Shown one piece after another: positions 12,650 through 25,059 of a stretch of DNA of 50,963 nucleotides. The notes under the pieces were generated by a model. The model ran no database searches and had not been told where the DNA came from. It saw nothing but the letters and a program-made list of their open reading frames with translations. Origin of the DNA: Spirodela intermedia (taxonomy: Eukaryota; Streptophyta; Magnoliopsida; Alismatales; Araceae); contig CACVBZ020000046.1 in assembly GCA_902729315.2 (NCBI GenBank), positions 1 through 50,963 on the forward strand, in the 5' to 3' direction. Position 1 is the first letter of the stretch, and each line of letters starts with the position of its first letter. The translations under genes were made by a program, and so were the position numbers.

Positions 12650-15537
12650 TCAACTGATTCCGTCTGAATGGACACCAGCAGAACCTCCCCACACAGCTAT
12701 CCTCTCCTTTGCTGATAAAACCTGAAAGATCAGGCATCTGATTATGAGGATGAAAATCTAGCATCTGGAAGGGGAGAGTTGGGAAAAAAGAGAGTCCCCA
12801 CCTCTTTGTCCCAGTCGGTCCGCAAGGTGATTACTGAAAGAATGATGGTTTGCACAACAACCCCAATGATCACACCACCCCAAAGACCCTACTCAAGAAA
12901 AAAAAAAAAATTATTTTTATAAAAAAAATCATGATGAAATAGATGAGAGGAACATGATTTGAAAAATATGAGACGCAACATGCAGAAATTCTATTGAAGA
13001 GTAGGTCAAAATTCTGAAAAATGTGCATAGATTGAGTCTTCTGGGTATGAACAGATTGAATGCTGGGATGATTCCTGCTCTTACCTCCAGCCCTAGACCA
13101 AACTTGAACCCTAGTAGGGCACCAGGAGCTATCCCCAGGAGATAATAGCATCCAAGGTTTATGTAGGCGACTGTTGTCTGCCAGCCAGCGCCAACAGCAA
13201 CGCCTGGGAACCCACACAACTCCATCATCTCAGACTCAAGCAAGGTTCAAAGCCATACCATGATCCTATTATTATTTATGCATACATATTTTTCACATGT
13301 TTGTGCTTAAACTAGGTAGAGAAATGAATATTCCCCTAGTTAACCTAGATCAAGGCCCTCTTAGTAGTGAACGGACCTGAGAGCACTGGCTGTACACTGG
13401 CAAGGAGAACAGTTGAACAAAGAAAAGGCGCCAGCCTCGTGACCTCCTCCCTCACCAGCTTGTCCCCTGTGAAGATGATGGGGAAGTCCTTCCTGGTGAG
13501 GAATATTAGGAGGGCAAAGGTTGACTGGAGAACCACTGATATCATGATCACCACCAGCACTGAGAATCTGGCGGCCTTGGGGCGACCTGCTCCCAGCTCA
13601 TTGGAGACCCTCACACTGGCAAAATCATCACCAAAAATAGAGAGCAGCTCAAGAAATTTTTGCATGAAAAAAAAAATGGTAATTTCTTATGGAAATCTCA
13701 TCAGGTATTTGAATTTTCTTAGGGGACTATAATAAATACTCACCTTATTGCTGCAATAAGTCCGAAGGGAATCATGAAAATCCATCCTTCCACATTCATA
13801 CTGCACGGCTCAAAATAGGGGAGAGAGAGAGAGAGAGTAAGAATGTATGCGTGGAGCAAGAACAAGCTTTTTTGTGAAAGAACAGGGCTGCTCAGTTCAA
13901 ACTTAGCTGGGCAATGAAAGGAATAAGACCAAAGATTTTCCACAATTAAGCTTGTGATTTAACTATTTGATTAAATGTGGGATTTCCCTGAAATATTTTC
14001 ATCCGAGTTCTAAGATTTTTGACGTAGAAAATTAATGCATGCTGAGATTATCTCCAAGAAAATACCCAAAAATGGTGAACAAGCAGATGAAGAACAAGTC
14101 AACGAACTTCTTCGGTTTTTCTACATTTATCTCCAAATACATGTGATGGAATGGAATAATTGAATCCCGTAGACATAATTCCGAAATTTTCCAAAACAGG
14201 GAAGAGCGCAAGAACAGATGCATAGATAGTTTCATAGATTTCTACTGTACGTTCGGACTTTGATTTAGATTTCAGTGACCGAGTTGACTGTAATTTTCTT
14301 ACTTAGAAAAGAAATCATAAAGTGGAAAATTTCTCTTTGAGCTGGAAAATTTGGGTCAACCCGAAGAGATCCAGGAGCAGCAGTGATGCATCCAGTTCAG
14401 AGAATGAAATCTACATGATTCACAGGCGATCATCCTGGTCAAGATAATAATCTCCCATCCACAAGCTCACCAGATCGAAGCGGCATCCACAGCTATTTCT
14501 GGATTTTTCAAGAGCCCCGCTAAGATGATCACAACCATGTAGATCCAATACTCCAGGCTGCATCCAGATGAATTATCAGGCACAATCCATTAATCTAGAG
14601 ACAGAAAGAAAGAAACAGAGAGAGAGAGAGAGGACCATAGCATGACAGCAGAAGCAAGAGAGAGGCCCAAGAAGTTGGTCAGATCAGCGAAGGCGAGCCA
14701 GGAGAAACCAGTCCAGGAGTCCTTGCAGCAGCCGGAGACAACATAGGAGAGCTGCCCGGCGACCAAGAGCCACCAGGTGAAGTTCAGGGTGATAGCAGCG
14801 CCCACCAGGCCCGTCCCGAGCTTGACGATGAACAGCCAGCTCAGTAGCAGGTGCAGGGCCAGAACGGCCGCGGAGATCCACATCATGACCATCACCCTGC
14901 TCTGGGCCTGCAGGAACTTCATGATCGGGAAGTTAATGGCGAAGGCGAACAGCTCTGGGATCATCCACAGCGAGAACTTCCCCGCGAGCTCTGCAATCTC
15001 CGCGCTCTGCCCCAAGAGCCTGAGGATGGGCGATGCGAAGAGGTAGGGGACGGTGAGGACGGCGGCGGTGGAGAGGAGTATCACCCACGATCTCTGCATG
15101 TAGATCCCCATCATTCTGTGCTCCCCCGCCCCGAAGGCCTGCCCGCACAGCGTCTCCAGCGCGCTACCCATCCCCAGCTAGAGAGAGAAAGAGAGAGAGA
15201 TGGAATTACAGGAGAGAGAGAGAGGGGGGTAGAAAGTTACCATGACGCCGAAGCCGATGCCGGAGATGACGAGGTTTTGGATGCCGACCGCGGCGAGTTC
15301 GAGGGTGCCGAGGTGGCCAACGAGGGTCTGGGTGACGGAGGACATGGAGTATTGGAAGATGGAGGTGAGGATGGCCGGCCCGGCGATGTACCAGATCAGA
15401 TAGGCCTCTCGCCACACGTCTTCGCAGAACGAGCGCAGCGGCGCCGCCGTCCACCCGCCCCCGCCCGCCGGCGTGATCACCGCAGCTCCATCGTCCTTCT
15501 CCGGCAGCAGCGGAACCCACCCATCCTCCGGCCCCAT
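12650..15537 (-). CDS. MATE efflux transporter (DTX type), 8 exons
   Basis: MATE carriers export organic cations, flavonoids, alkaloids or citrate from the cytosol by proton antiport. Exons in transcript order: 15241-15537, 14636-15177, 14471-14557, 13744-13800, 13377-13615, 13085-13203, 12802-12888, 12650-12721. All junction phases agree and give 499 residues, the normal length for 12-pass DTX proteins. Recognisable blocks: [20 protein letters not shown] and [14 protein letters not shown] (first repeat), [50 protein letters not shown] followed by [16 protein letters not shown], and [20 protein letters not shown] in the second half. The start [13 protein letters not shown] is preferred over the upstream in-frame ATG at 15657 because DTX proteins have short N-termini ending in a PLL motif. 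Introns 1, 2 and 3 carry sense-strand CT tracts. It is divergent from the REP gene. Subfamily and substrate cannot be told. Confidence 0.95.
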
Positions 15538-15958
15538 ACCTCCGCCGGGCGCTGCTCCGAAAATGGTCTCGTATCTTACATCTCCGGTGATTCTTGTCCG
15601 TTTATTGTGGTCTCTTCCAAATTCCGCGATCCGATCTTGACTGTTGTGCATAATCAATCGTACCGTTTCGGCTTCCGACTGATTTATACAGGAAGAAGAC
15701 AGAACGAGGGGGGGGGCAGATCGAGTGGAGGCGGGAGAGAGAGAGAGAGAGAGAGAACGACAGAGAGGGAGATGGTCTAACCATGTGGCATAATGAGCTG
15801 GTCCATCTTACATTATGGGCCTTATGGGCCCATAAAAATATTAGCCCAAAATTGTTGGGGGGGGGGGGGGCGGCCGGGGCCTATGAATAAAAGAGTTTTG
15901 GCGGCGCCGCCGGTGTCATCAGGCGGGACTGCGGAGACGGCCAGGCGAGATCGCCGCC
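15538..15958. promoter_or_regulatory. Shared divergent promoter, MATE (-) / REP (+)
   Basis: Only 421 bases separate the two start codons. Near the middle is a perfect 14-base palindrome, TTATGGGCCCATAA (15822-15835), beside a further TTATGGGCC at 15813-15821 and AGCCCA at 15843. These are site II-type (TGGGCC) elements, bound by TCP factors in other plants and common in promoters of housekeeping genes. A G run follows at 15857-15870 and GA repeats lie at 15736-15755. Confidence 0.65.
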
Positions 15959-18900
15959 ATGGCGGAGGCGACCGCCGGCGAGCATCCCGTCATCGATCCG
16001 TCCTCCTTCGACCTCGTCGTCTCGGGGACTGGCCTCGTCGAATCCCTAGTGGCCGCCGCCGCGTCGGCCTCCGGCAAGTCTGTCCTCCACCTTGACTCCA
16101 ACCCCTACTACGGGGTCCACTACTCCTCTCTCTCGCCGCAGTCCCTCTCCTCCTTCCTCCAGCAGAATGCTCCCGCCGCCGCCGACGACGATGACGGCCC
16201 GCGCCAGCCGGCGCCGAAGTCGTCTGTCGGCGTTGCCGTGGATCTTCAGCCCCGCCGGCTGTACTCTCACGTGGAGATTGCGGGCGAGGTCCCCGAGCCT
16301 TCTAGAGGCTTCCTCCTCGACCTGTCGGGCCCCAGGGTCCTCTACTGCGCGGATCCGATGGTGGACGTGATGCTGCGGTCGGGGGCTAGTCACCATATCG
16401 AGTTCAAGAGCGTTGATGGGAGCATGATCTACTGGGATGGGAAGCTCCAGATGGTGCCTGACTCGAGGGAGGCCATCTTCAAGGATAAAAGCCTCAGTCT
16501 AACTGAGAAAACTCAGATGACGAGGTTTTTGAAGCTAGTTCGGGAGCACATAACCTCAGAAGGGGGAGAAGGCGAAGAGGCTAGCAAGATATCGGGGCCG
16601 TACCTGGAGATGCCATTCGTAAAGTTCTTGGAGAAGCAGAGGCTGCCACCGAAGATCAAACTGTACGGACATATTCACCTTTATTTCTTGGGCTTGTGTG
16701 CCTCGTATTTAGGAGTTCTATATTGTGTAGTTGATCCAAACGACTGCCAACGTACCCGAGTATGTCTGCACCTTTTAAGTTTTGACCTCTCTCATTCATC
16801 CTTATCGATGAAATTAGGAAGTACAGAATATTCAGGTGCAGATTGATGACGGGTTTGCTAGATGTTACTGCATTCTGAAAATTAAATCGTCATACCGAGC
16901 TTGGAGAATCATTGGAATGAGCATAAAAAAATTATAGATTGACCTATTAAGGATTTCATCTCAAAAAACTGATAAAGATTTGAATTTTCAGGATACGATG
17001 TAGGATTTTAACTACTCACACTACTTAGCAAGTGGTTATTCTCAGCGAAAAGAAGTATCATGTCCATCATATTTAATCTCAAACTAAGATCAAATTTCAT
17101 GTAATGGAGAACTCGACGCAAGCTGTGAAAAAACGTCTTCCTGACTAAAAGGGATAAGATTCATCTGTCATTCCTCTTAAATTTTAGCACTTTGCAGGAG
17201 TTTATTGTGCTCAATCCAAATTTTCAAATGGCTCCAGCTGAGGATTATTCGATCGGCGTTGCCACTTTGTTGAATTAGAAAATGTCTGCTGCAGCCTTTG
17301 GTGAATTCTGTCAAGACCATCACGGTCATGTGATCCTTGCTTAAGGCCACGCTATGGATTCTGTTTCGCCTAATCATGATTTCAATTAGGATCTCAAGCT
17401 TAATGTGGATGAAATGACATGTATTTCTGTCTTTTATATATTTAAAGAGTAAGGTTTTCATCTTTCTCCTTACTGTCAATTCAAAGTTTGGGGGCGGGGG
17501 GCTTAATTTCCCTATTTGTGAAACGTAACTGTTGATTATTTTTCTTTTTTAGGATTGTTCTATATGCAATTGCCATGGCAGATTATGATCAGGATAACCC
17601 AGAAAGCTGCAACAAACTGATGGACACAAAAGAGGGACTAGAAAGCTTATCTCTTTACAGTTCATCCATTGGAAGGTCAACTGAAGTCTTTTATTTAATT
17701 TTATTCGATCATCTGAACTATCATTCATACTCTTGACAAAAAGGGCCAGGGAGAATAACTCTCATTATAGTCGCAATTAAAAATAACCTGGTCATTTATT
17801 TATTTTTCCTTTGTCATTGTAACGATATCAAGCTTATCTCAATGTCTTAGCCATAAAGACAGAACATCACTGGGTCCTGAAGAAATCGTGAAAATATTTG
17901 ATGTTTGATGACGATTCAGCTAGTTTTATACGTCATCCTTCCAAGCTTCCCCAACATAGCAGCCCACACTGTCATTTTTTAGATTAATGCATTGAGATCA
18001 AATCCTTCAAAATCATTTCATTGCCCCAAAGGCAGCTATGCCACTCATAGCCCTGTCCTCTGAACAGAAATCTGACTTACATTGGAAAATCTGTCATAGG
18101 TGCAAGCTCAAGCTCACTTAACTGATACTTGTCGTCAGGCCTATAGACTAGTATCATGTAGATTTAATATTGAAGGAGCATCCAACACCATGTATCATAT
18201 TGAAGAATTTTTTTGACGGTCCTGAATAACATCATGTGTGGTTTCAGAAGATTATGTTATTTTCTTCCTACTTGGTGTCATCATATCTTGATGCATATAT
18301 TTCTGGTATTAATTTTATTTTTTTATCTTCGAAGCCCACTGGAAGCAGTTGAGTGCATATTTCCCAGTTCATAGATGTGATTGAAACTCCTTTGATTTCT
18401 ACTGTGATATCTCAGTGCATAAACGGCAATACTTGCTCATACAAGTAACCATATGCACCCTCACTACCTGTTTGCTTTAAACTTTGTGAACACATTTTCA
18501 CCTCTTATTTACTTACTTGGTAATATAATTTTAGGTTTCCTAATGCAGTGGGTGCATTAATTTATCCAATATATGGCCAAGGAGAGTTGCCGCAGGCCTT
18601 TTGCCGTCTTGCTGCTGTTAAAGGTGCTTTGTATGTGAGTTTTTGGACTTCGGTACTATATTTCTTGGGAGCATCATCTAATCTAACGTATAGTGATAAA
18701 AATCCGACGTCAGAAGTGTTTAGGAGATTAGGTATTAGAACTTGTACGGCGCCACAGTGTGCAAAATCTAGGAGCCTACTTACTTTCTCCCGAATAGGCA
18801 ATAGTGGAATTTATTATTATTATTATTATTATTATTATGATAGAAATTTTCGTATCTGAGTCCAAATACATTATCGCAGGTCCTACGGATGCCAGCTTCC

Positions 18901-20802
18901 AGTTTGCTTTTTGACAAGGTATATTAGTTATGTGTTGCTTTCATTTTATTAATGCATCACCTGATCCGTTGATCTCTCTTTCGCGACTTTTGATTCAATC
19001 TACTGTATTTCACTCCTCGCTATTAAATGTGGTTTGTTGAGGGGTGTAACGGAAACCAAGGTTTGAGTTAGAACGGATCTTTAAGGATATCATCTTAAAC
19101 TAACCAATAATACGCCAATACTTTTTTATTCACCTGTTGATGCATTGAACCAGATTTTCCTCCATGATTCGGTGCATATTTCTCACATTTAGATTGTCTG
19201 TTTCATGGGTTTTATCCCTTGTTTTTGCTGTTTTCAACACAAACGTTTGATGAACATGAAGAAATTTACTGATCTGACGGAGACTTACAGGCCCATAATG
19301 AGAATTTTTCCTAGAAATTTATCAACTGTCAACTTTTCCTGCAATCTCGAGCGTTATCTAATCCCATTTTGGGGTATATATATATATACGTATATAACCT
19401 GACTTGAACATATGTGCTCATATTCAAGCAAAGATGTAACATTTTTTATCTTACTGAAATATCAACGACAATTCTCTCATCAATTAGCATATGCTTTTTA
19501 TAGACGATGAATTAAAAATATATATTGAGTTTTATCTCCATGTATACTTTTGTGGTCAAATCTGAATGCATACTCCGCCTATTAGTTTCTTTTCTTATTT
19601 CCCACTGTATTTTATTTTAAAATGCTATTTTTTCTTGAAATAAAAGAGACTCGTATCTGCCTTGTGAAGCTCTTAAGAAATCATTCTCTATCTTCTCAGG
19701 AAGACAAAGCATATAAAGGGGTTCGATTGGCAACTGGGCAGGATATAAACTGCCATCGGATCCTCATGGATTCATCTTCCGTGGTTCCTCCTCCTTTCCC
19801 TTCGCCAGATCCTCTAGAGAGCACCATTGAAGCTAGCCATGCTTCCAAGGTTGCCAGGCTGGTCTGTATAACGAGGAGTTCTCTACACCCCCAACTATCA
19901 AATATCCTGATAATTTTGCCCCCCAGATGTAAGTTTCTTGTTGTTCCTTTATATAAATATTATTTTTGGAATCAAAATAATTGCAGCAATGATGCAATGT
20001 GAATCTGGGCCGTCAATCGTATGCACCCTCTCTGACTAGATCCGTCCTTGCAGCTCTGTTTCCTGCCCAGGAAACATCGATCCGGGCCCTTCAACTGGGA
20101 AGCGGCCTGGCAGTTTGTCCGCCGGACTTGTAAGTTTCCAGAAATGGGAATGAAATGGAAGATTGTTAGAACCAACTTGGTCAACTAATAGTTTTGGACT
20201 TTTTTTTTCTCTGAATCTTCCCTCAGCTTCGTTGTGTACTGTTCAACCAAGTGTGACGATGCTATTCGAGGAAAAGAACACCTGCTTGCCGCCATGAATG
20301 CCCTCTTCGAGCTCCCAGGTGGGAAGAACGAGCAGGATGAACACAGTGGAGATTTGTATATTAATGAAAGCACCAGCAAGTCAAAGCCAGTTTTATTGTG
20401 GTCTGCGTCATATGTTCAAGAGCTCACCGAGGTCAACATTTTCTTTATTTAAAAAAAAAATCTCCATAAAAAAACCTTCAAATATTGATAAATTATTGTG
20501 TACCGTAGGTGGCAGAGGGCTGTTCTCTGAGCTCTTCACCCATGCCTGACGGCAATCTTGACTACGGAAGCCTTCTGAAGTCAACGGAGAAGGTAAACCC
20601 CCCCCCTTCCGTCAGATGCATGAAATCTTTTATGCATGTATTAAATGGTTTTTTTCTTAACATTTTGATGAATGGAATTCAATGTTTATTGCCGAGTGTT
20701 GGCCATGTTCCACAGCTGTTTCACAGCTTGTACCCTCATGAAGAGTTCTTCACTGCGGGCAGACCTTCCGAGGAAGAGGGAGATGACATCACCGAGGGTT
20801 GA
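15959..20802 (+). CDS. REP: Rab escort protein (REP; GDI/CHM family), 9 exons
   Basis: REP presents newly made Rab GTPases to Rab geranylgeranyl transferase (RabGGT) and carries the prenylated Rabs to membranes. Exons: 15959-16662, 17553-17675, 18535-18634, 18880-18918, 19700-19928, 20054-20129, 20227-20431, 20509-20592, 20716-20802. Every phase agrees; the product has 548 residues, close to known plant REPs. The N-terminal dinucleotide-fold-like segment reads DLVVSGTGLVESLVAAA and SGKSVLHLDSNPYYG (sequence-conserved region 1 of GDI/REP). Later blocks include LLDLSGPRVLYC, FLKLVREHI, PPKIKLIVLYAIAMADYD (across the exon 1/2 junction), GALIYPIYGQGELPQAFCRL, KGVRLATGQDI and CSTKCDD near the C-terminal third. 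The insert rich in Asp/Pro between about residues 75 and 90 is typical of REP rather than of GDI. ATG 15959 is the first start in a long GC-rich exon. Convergent with the next gene. Confidence 0.95.
18811..18838. repeat. (TTA)n microsatellite in REP intron 3
   Basis: About nine TTA/ATT units in the intron between 18634 and 18880. Confidence 0.9.
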
Positions 20803-20905
20803 CTGCTGTAAGAACCCTGATCCTCAAGTCAATCACATCAAAGACTATTGACTTTCTCCCAGAAGACTAGCCTCCTCACCCCAAAAAAGAAGACGGCTGC
20901 TAGCC

Positions 20906-20955
<50 letters not shown>

Positions 20956-21403
20956 AGAAGAAGAAGATGAGTGCCATAACTTCTATGCCGTATTTCCTGT
21001 CGAATAAAATGTGTCGAGGCCCCACGGTGGGCCCAAACTCCGTGAACACCACAGTCAATTCCAGAGCTGGTCAACGAGCCACGTCCAGAGAGATGTTGAC
21101 CCTGATGGGCTCCCCCACGCCGCCAGGGACCAGCAGCTCTTGAGATGCCAGGGACAGCCATCTGAATCACCGAGTCTGAAGAACAACCATCAATAGATTG
21201 GGGAAGCAGCTGCTGCAACCGCCGGCACCGTTCGCCGAAGCAGCGCCACCACCAGGTCTCCTAATTCGCTGCCACCGCGGCAGCGGGGCAGTAAACCCAG
21301 TTAACAGCAAGCAACAACACGAGAAGAACTCATCTACAATGTACAACCACACAAACAGAGACTCCTCAACAAGAAGCCCAAGCCAAACCCTCCGAACACC
21401 CAA
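20803..21403. other. Convergent intergenic region REP / membrane protein
   Basis: Contains the 3' UTRs of both neighbours and a (GA)n plus (GAA)n array (20907-20966). No gene seen. Confidence 0.65.
20907..20966. repeat. (GA)n-(GAA)n compound microsatellite
   Basis: About 45 bases of GA followed by four GAA units, between two convergent genes. Confidence 0.95.
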
Positions 21404-23359
21404 TCACGACCCGGTGATGAATTGCTTCTTGCTGTTCTTCCGGTGCCGCCTCTCCCAGGTGTAGATGACCCAGAAGAGCAGAGAGAGCATCACAGCACCG
21501 GACACCACCGCCAGCCCGACGTAGACCCAGTTGCTGTCCCGCCGGAGGCCTGGGCAATTGTCATGGGTGATCATCGAGAATGTGTTCCGCACAAAAGTGC
21601 AGCCCTGCAGATCGGCCAGGAAGGGCCCGTATTGGTAGCAACCGGCGCTGACGCTGGTGGCCGCCACAATCTGGCTGTAGACCCGCTGGGTGAGCCGCCC
21701 GGTTGTGGTGCACACCTCGCCACCCGACCTTGCCGACACCTCGCAGACATAGCGCCGCCACACCTACAAGGTGGCACCGTCAATTCCCTGCCAATTGCGA
21801 TCTCAATTTGAGCGGAGACCAAGCAAGCACGCACCTGGGAGGCATTGCCGAAGCCAACCTCCCCGCTGAGGCATTGCCGCTCGCTCAAGTCAGGATTGAA
21901 GGGGTTGCAGAGTAGCGGCACCACTGGGCCCGACTGATTGTAGTACAGCGGGATCCCGGGCGGGAAGTTCCTGTTGGATATGTTGGCGATGTATTGGTTG
22001 ACCACGTTGGCCAGCTGCAAGGTGACCTCTTTGCTCTGGTAGAGTGACTCGTTGGCGGTGGCAGCGTCCACACAGGGGAGGATGTCATCCAGGGCGGTGC
22101 GCGCGTGGGGGTGCTGCACCCAGTCGTCCATCGCCACGCAGGTGTCTCCAATGACGCTGCAGGAGGCACACCATTGAGGAGTCAGCATGCCCTTCATGAA
22201 GTCAAAGCCACTTGGTCGAGAATTCACCACATACAATGATTCCCATATGTTATTAGTCTTTAATGGGTAATTAGGTCTGGAGATAAGGGGAATATCAGCC
22301 GAATTATATCTAATTACCCAAAGTTCATGCAGGTAGTTGACCAAAGTTAGGGAGGACATTCTCACATATTTCAGCATGGAGGGCCGAGTAAAGATCTCTA
22401 CAATGAGAATTTCCAAAAATGGGTAGGAAAGACCTGAAGCAGATCCTCACAGGGAGACTGAGACGCAATGGAGTGATTTCACTAGAGAAGGAGAAAATAA
22501 TAACGTAGAAGCAGGCTCTGTTTTCTAAATATGATCCGCTCAGTGAAAGAGCTGTATTTCCCTGTTCTTCAAAAAACCCACATCCATGGATGCATGGAAG
22601 CGAGCAGTTCTTGGAATTAGAGCAGCAAAGGGGCGAAATTGGCAACATCTAGCTCCAATTTGCGTTGACCCGACTCAAGAAACCGGTCAGAGATGTGAAG
22701 TCAAAGGGCTTACTTGTGGAAAAGAAGAAAGACGCCGGAGAGAATGAAGGTACCCGCAACAAGTATCCATCCGATAATCACCAGGCTGCATGAATCTCAG
22801 TTTGATCATCAAATCACCACGAGGCACAGAGTTGAAGAAACACAAGACATCTTGGGAAAAAACGGCGGAATAAGTCAACTCACGTGTAAACAGGACACTG
22901 CAGTCCAAGAATGGAGAGCACTGCCAGAAAGAACAAGGGTCAGCGCTCAATTCCATATAAAGGAGCAAGAAACGAACCCTATTGGGCAGATAATGGAGGG
23001 GGGGGGAGGGAATCGCTTACGGAATCCGAGAAATGTCAACGCGAGCATCACGGCGGCGATGACAATCAGGCAAAGTCTCCTGCAAGCAGGGTCAACGGTT
23101 CAACCAGTTCAATCAGCGAGCTTTCCAAATGGTGGAGGTTTCTTCATCGAATCTTACACGGTGTCCAAAACGTCCCTAATCTTCTCGGAGTTGTCTTTGG
23201 TGCGACTGGCCAGTTCATTGGACGAGGAGTTGAGCTTCGCTTCGATGGTGTCGATCTTCCTCTGGACATCTGCCGGAAGGAAACTCTGGCCCACACTCAC
23301 CCTCTTGGCGGCAGATAAATTCTCCGAGAAGTTCTTGAGGTTCTCCACGGTGAAATCCG

Positions 23360-23445
23360 CCTGATCAACGACGTAATCCAAGGTGTTCGAGGTGGTGACG
23401 TGCCTGATCAACGACGTAATCCAAGGTGTTCGAGGTGGTGACGTG
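23360..23445. repeat. 43-bp perfect tandem duplication inside coding exon
   Basis: Two identical 43-base copies in direct order, beginning CCTGATCAACGACGTAATCC at 23360 and 23403. The length is not a multiple of three, so it breaks the reading frame of the membrane-protein gene on the minus strand. Confidence 0.98.
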
Positions 23446-24147
23446 AAGCTTCCCCTGACCCGTGTACAGGATGATGCATCCGGCGCTGAAAATGACATCA
23501 CAAACAGATAGCAGGAATCTGAGATCTCTCGTCGTCCTCGCTCCGGCTGATCGGGCCAGAGTGCCTAAAATTGTAAAGATAGGGTCAACGCCATTACATC
23601 GCAGCACAGGTGAACAGGATGAGCAAGATCAGAGATAACGCGTAAGCTATCCGCGAATAAGAATAGCTCCTCCGGGAGCAGCAGCAGTAGAAGCAGCAGA
23701 TGAGGAGTAGAGACAGCCCGAAGCCCACGAACCAGATGCCTCCGATCAGGAACAGGGGGACAGCGGTTAATCCAACGGACTGCAGCCAGAAGAACCAGTC
23801 GGTGCGTCAAATCGGAGAACGAATACGGGATTCCTCCTCCTCCTCTCTTGATCCATCCCCGTCGTTCCGTTTCTCCTTGGGAATGGAAGAAGGAAAGGTA
23901 ATGAGATTGGACGGAGGTTAAGGAAGCTTACAGCCCAATAATGGTGATTGCTGATGTTCCATCCACCGGTGTAGTAGTCGTAGCCGTCCAGCGGGTCCTT
24001 TCTCCGCGTCCTCTCCTCCGCCAGCACGAAGGAGGAGTTGGACAACGGCGGCGAGACCGGCGCAAGCGCTGCTGCAACCTCCGCTACTGACCTCCTCACT
24101 GGGAGCCATTCCAGATGAGTTCCTCGTCCTGAGCGGCGCACACACAG

Positions 24148-24152
<5 letters not shown>

Positions 24153-24194
<42 letters not shown>
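24153..24194. repeat. (GA)n microsatellite in intron 1 of the membrane-protein gene
   Basis: About 42 bases of GA on the + strand, which is CT in the sense of transcription, ending about 25 bases before the exon 2 acceptor. Confidence 0.95.
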
Positions 24195-24197
<3 letters not shown>

Positions 24198-24480
24198 TAT
24201 CCTTCCTGTTGGACCAGCCATGGAGGAACGCCATAGGAATGCATCGAGGAAGGATGGTTCCTCGCAGGACCAACAAAGCCCATTTCCTTAACATCCATTG
24301 AGGAAGATACCCATCGAGGAAGAAGACGTCAGGGCATAACCCTAGGCCTGTACCTTCAACAGGAGCGGTTTGGAACCCACGAAAAGCGGCGGAGCAGAAG
24401 GCGGGAGCGACGACGAGGACGAGGAACAGACGGAGGAAGAGGACGACAGACCCAAGATGGCCTCCATCGGAAGAAGACAT

Positions 24481-25059
24481 CGCCACCCTCTCTCTCTCTC
24501 CTCTTTTCTCTCTCCCTCTCTTTCTGTTCCCGGAGGGGCGGTGGTTGTGGACGCCGCCACTATGGGGAAGCACGCCTGATAAGCCCCAGCGGCCCGCTAT
24601 CGCTTCCCCTCCACTCCCCCTCCGGTGGAGGCGCGGGAAGACCACGGATAGACGATCTTGCCCCCCCCTCTCAGCGGGAAAAATGCTCTCTTTTTAGTCT
24701 ACCCGCCACCACCTGTCCTCCCCCCGAAGGCGCGTTACTTGAGGCGACTCTACGACAAGAGAGAGATAGAGAGAGACACAGACAGGTATAGAGAGACTGA
24801 GAGAGGAGAGCGCGACGTGGCGATGCGACCGGTGATGACGGTTCACCCGCCGGACCACAGATGATTCTCTGCGGCCTGGACATGCTTTGACTATCGTCTT
24901 CCTTTTCCGATTTACACCCTTTAAATATACAAATTTCTCAAAATAGGTGGTAACTTTGTGTGTATCTCTTTCATGCCCTCAAAAATAATATCTATTTCGT
25001 TTTCCTTAGATAGCACGTGCTTTTCATTCGAGATATGGATGTCTGGGGCACGCATTTTT
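24481..25059. other. Promoter side of the membrane-protein gene and AT-rich intergenic DNA
   Basis: GC-rich, CT/GA-rich sequence to about 24870 is probably leader and promoter of the minus-strand gene. Beyond that the sequence turns abruptly AT-rich and continues so into the repeat zone. No coding sequence recognised. Confidence 0.55.

Larger units (their letters stand above)
21404..24480 (-). pseudogene. Five-pass plant membrane protein (PTHR31414-like), frameshifted in exon 4
   Basis: Uncharacterised plant membrane protein family whose layout resembles tweety proteins. Exons in transcript order: 24354-24480, 23932-24128, 23598-23779, 23158-23485, 23021-23079, 22884-22920, 22714-22785, 21835-22156, 21404-21763. 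It opens with a signal peptide (VVLFLRLFLVLVVAPAFCSA). Next come two helices in exon 3 (PLFLIGGIWFVGFGLSLLL; ALSLILLILFTCAAI), two in exons 5-7 (IVIAAVMLALTFLG; LVIIGWILVAGTFILSGVF), a Cys-rich loop with N-glycosylation sites, and a last helix before basic HRKNSKKQFITGS. Exon 4 holds an exact 43-base tandem duplication (23360-23402 and 23403-23445). It shifts the frame and stops translation soon after; without it all phases fit and 546 residues result. So this is a young pseudogene, a null allele or an assembly artefact. Intron 1 carries a sense CT array (24153-24194). Confidence 0.87.

Noticed and set aside
14851-15780. 309-codon plus-strand open frame
   Set aside because: Antisense shadow of MATE exons 1 and 2 in GC-rich DNA; it runs through their intron and has no family resemblance.
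23767-24645. Continuous 292-codon minus-strand frame as one exon
   Set aside because: It runs through intron 1 and a CT array; splice signals and phases support separate exons 24354-24480 and 23932-24128.
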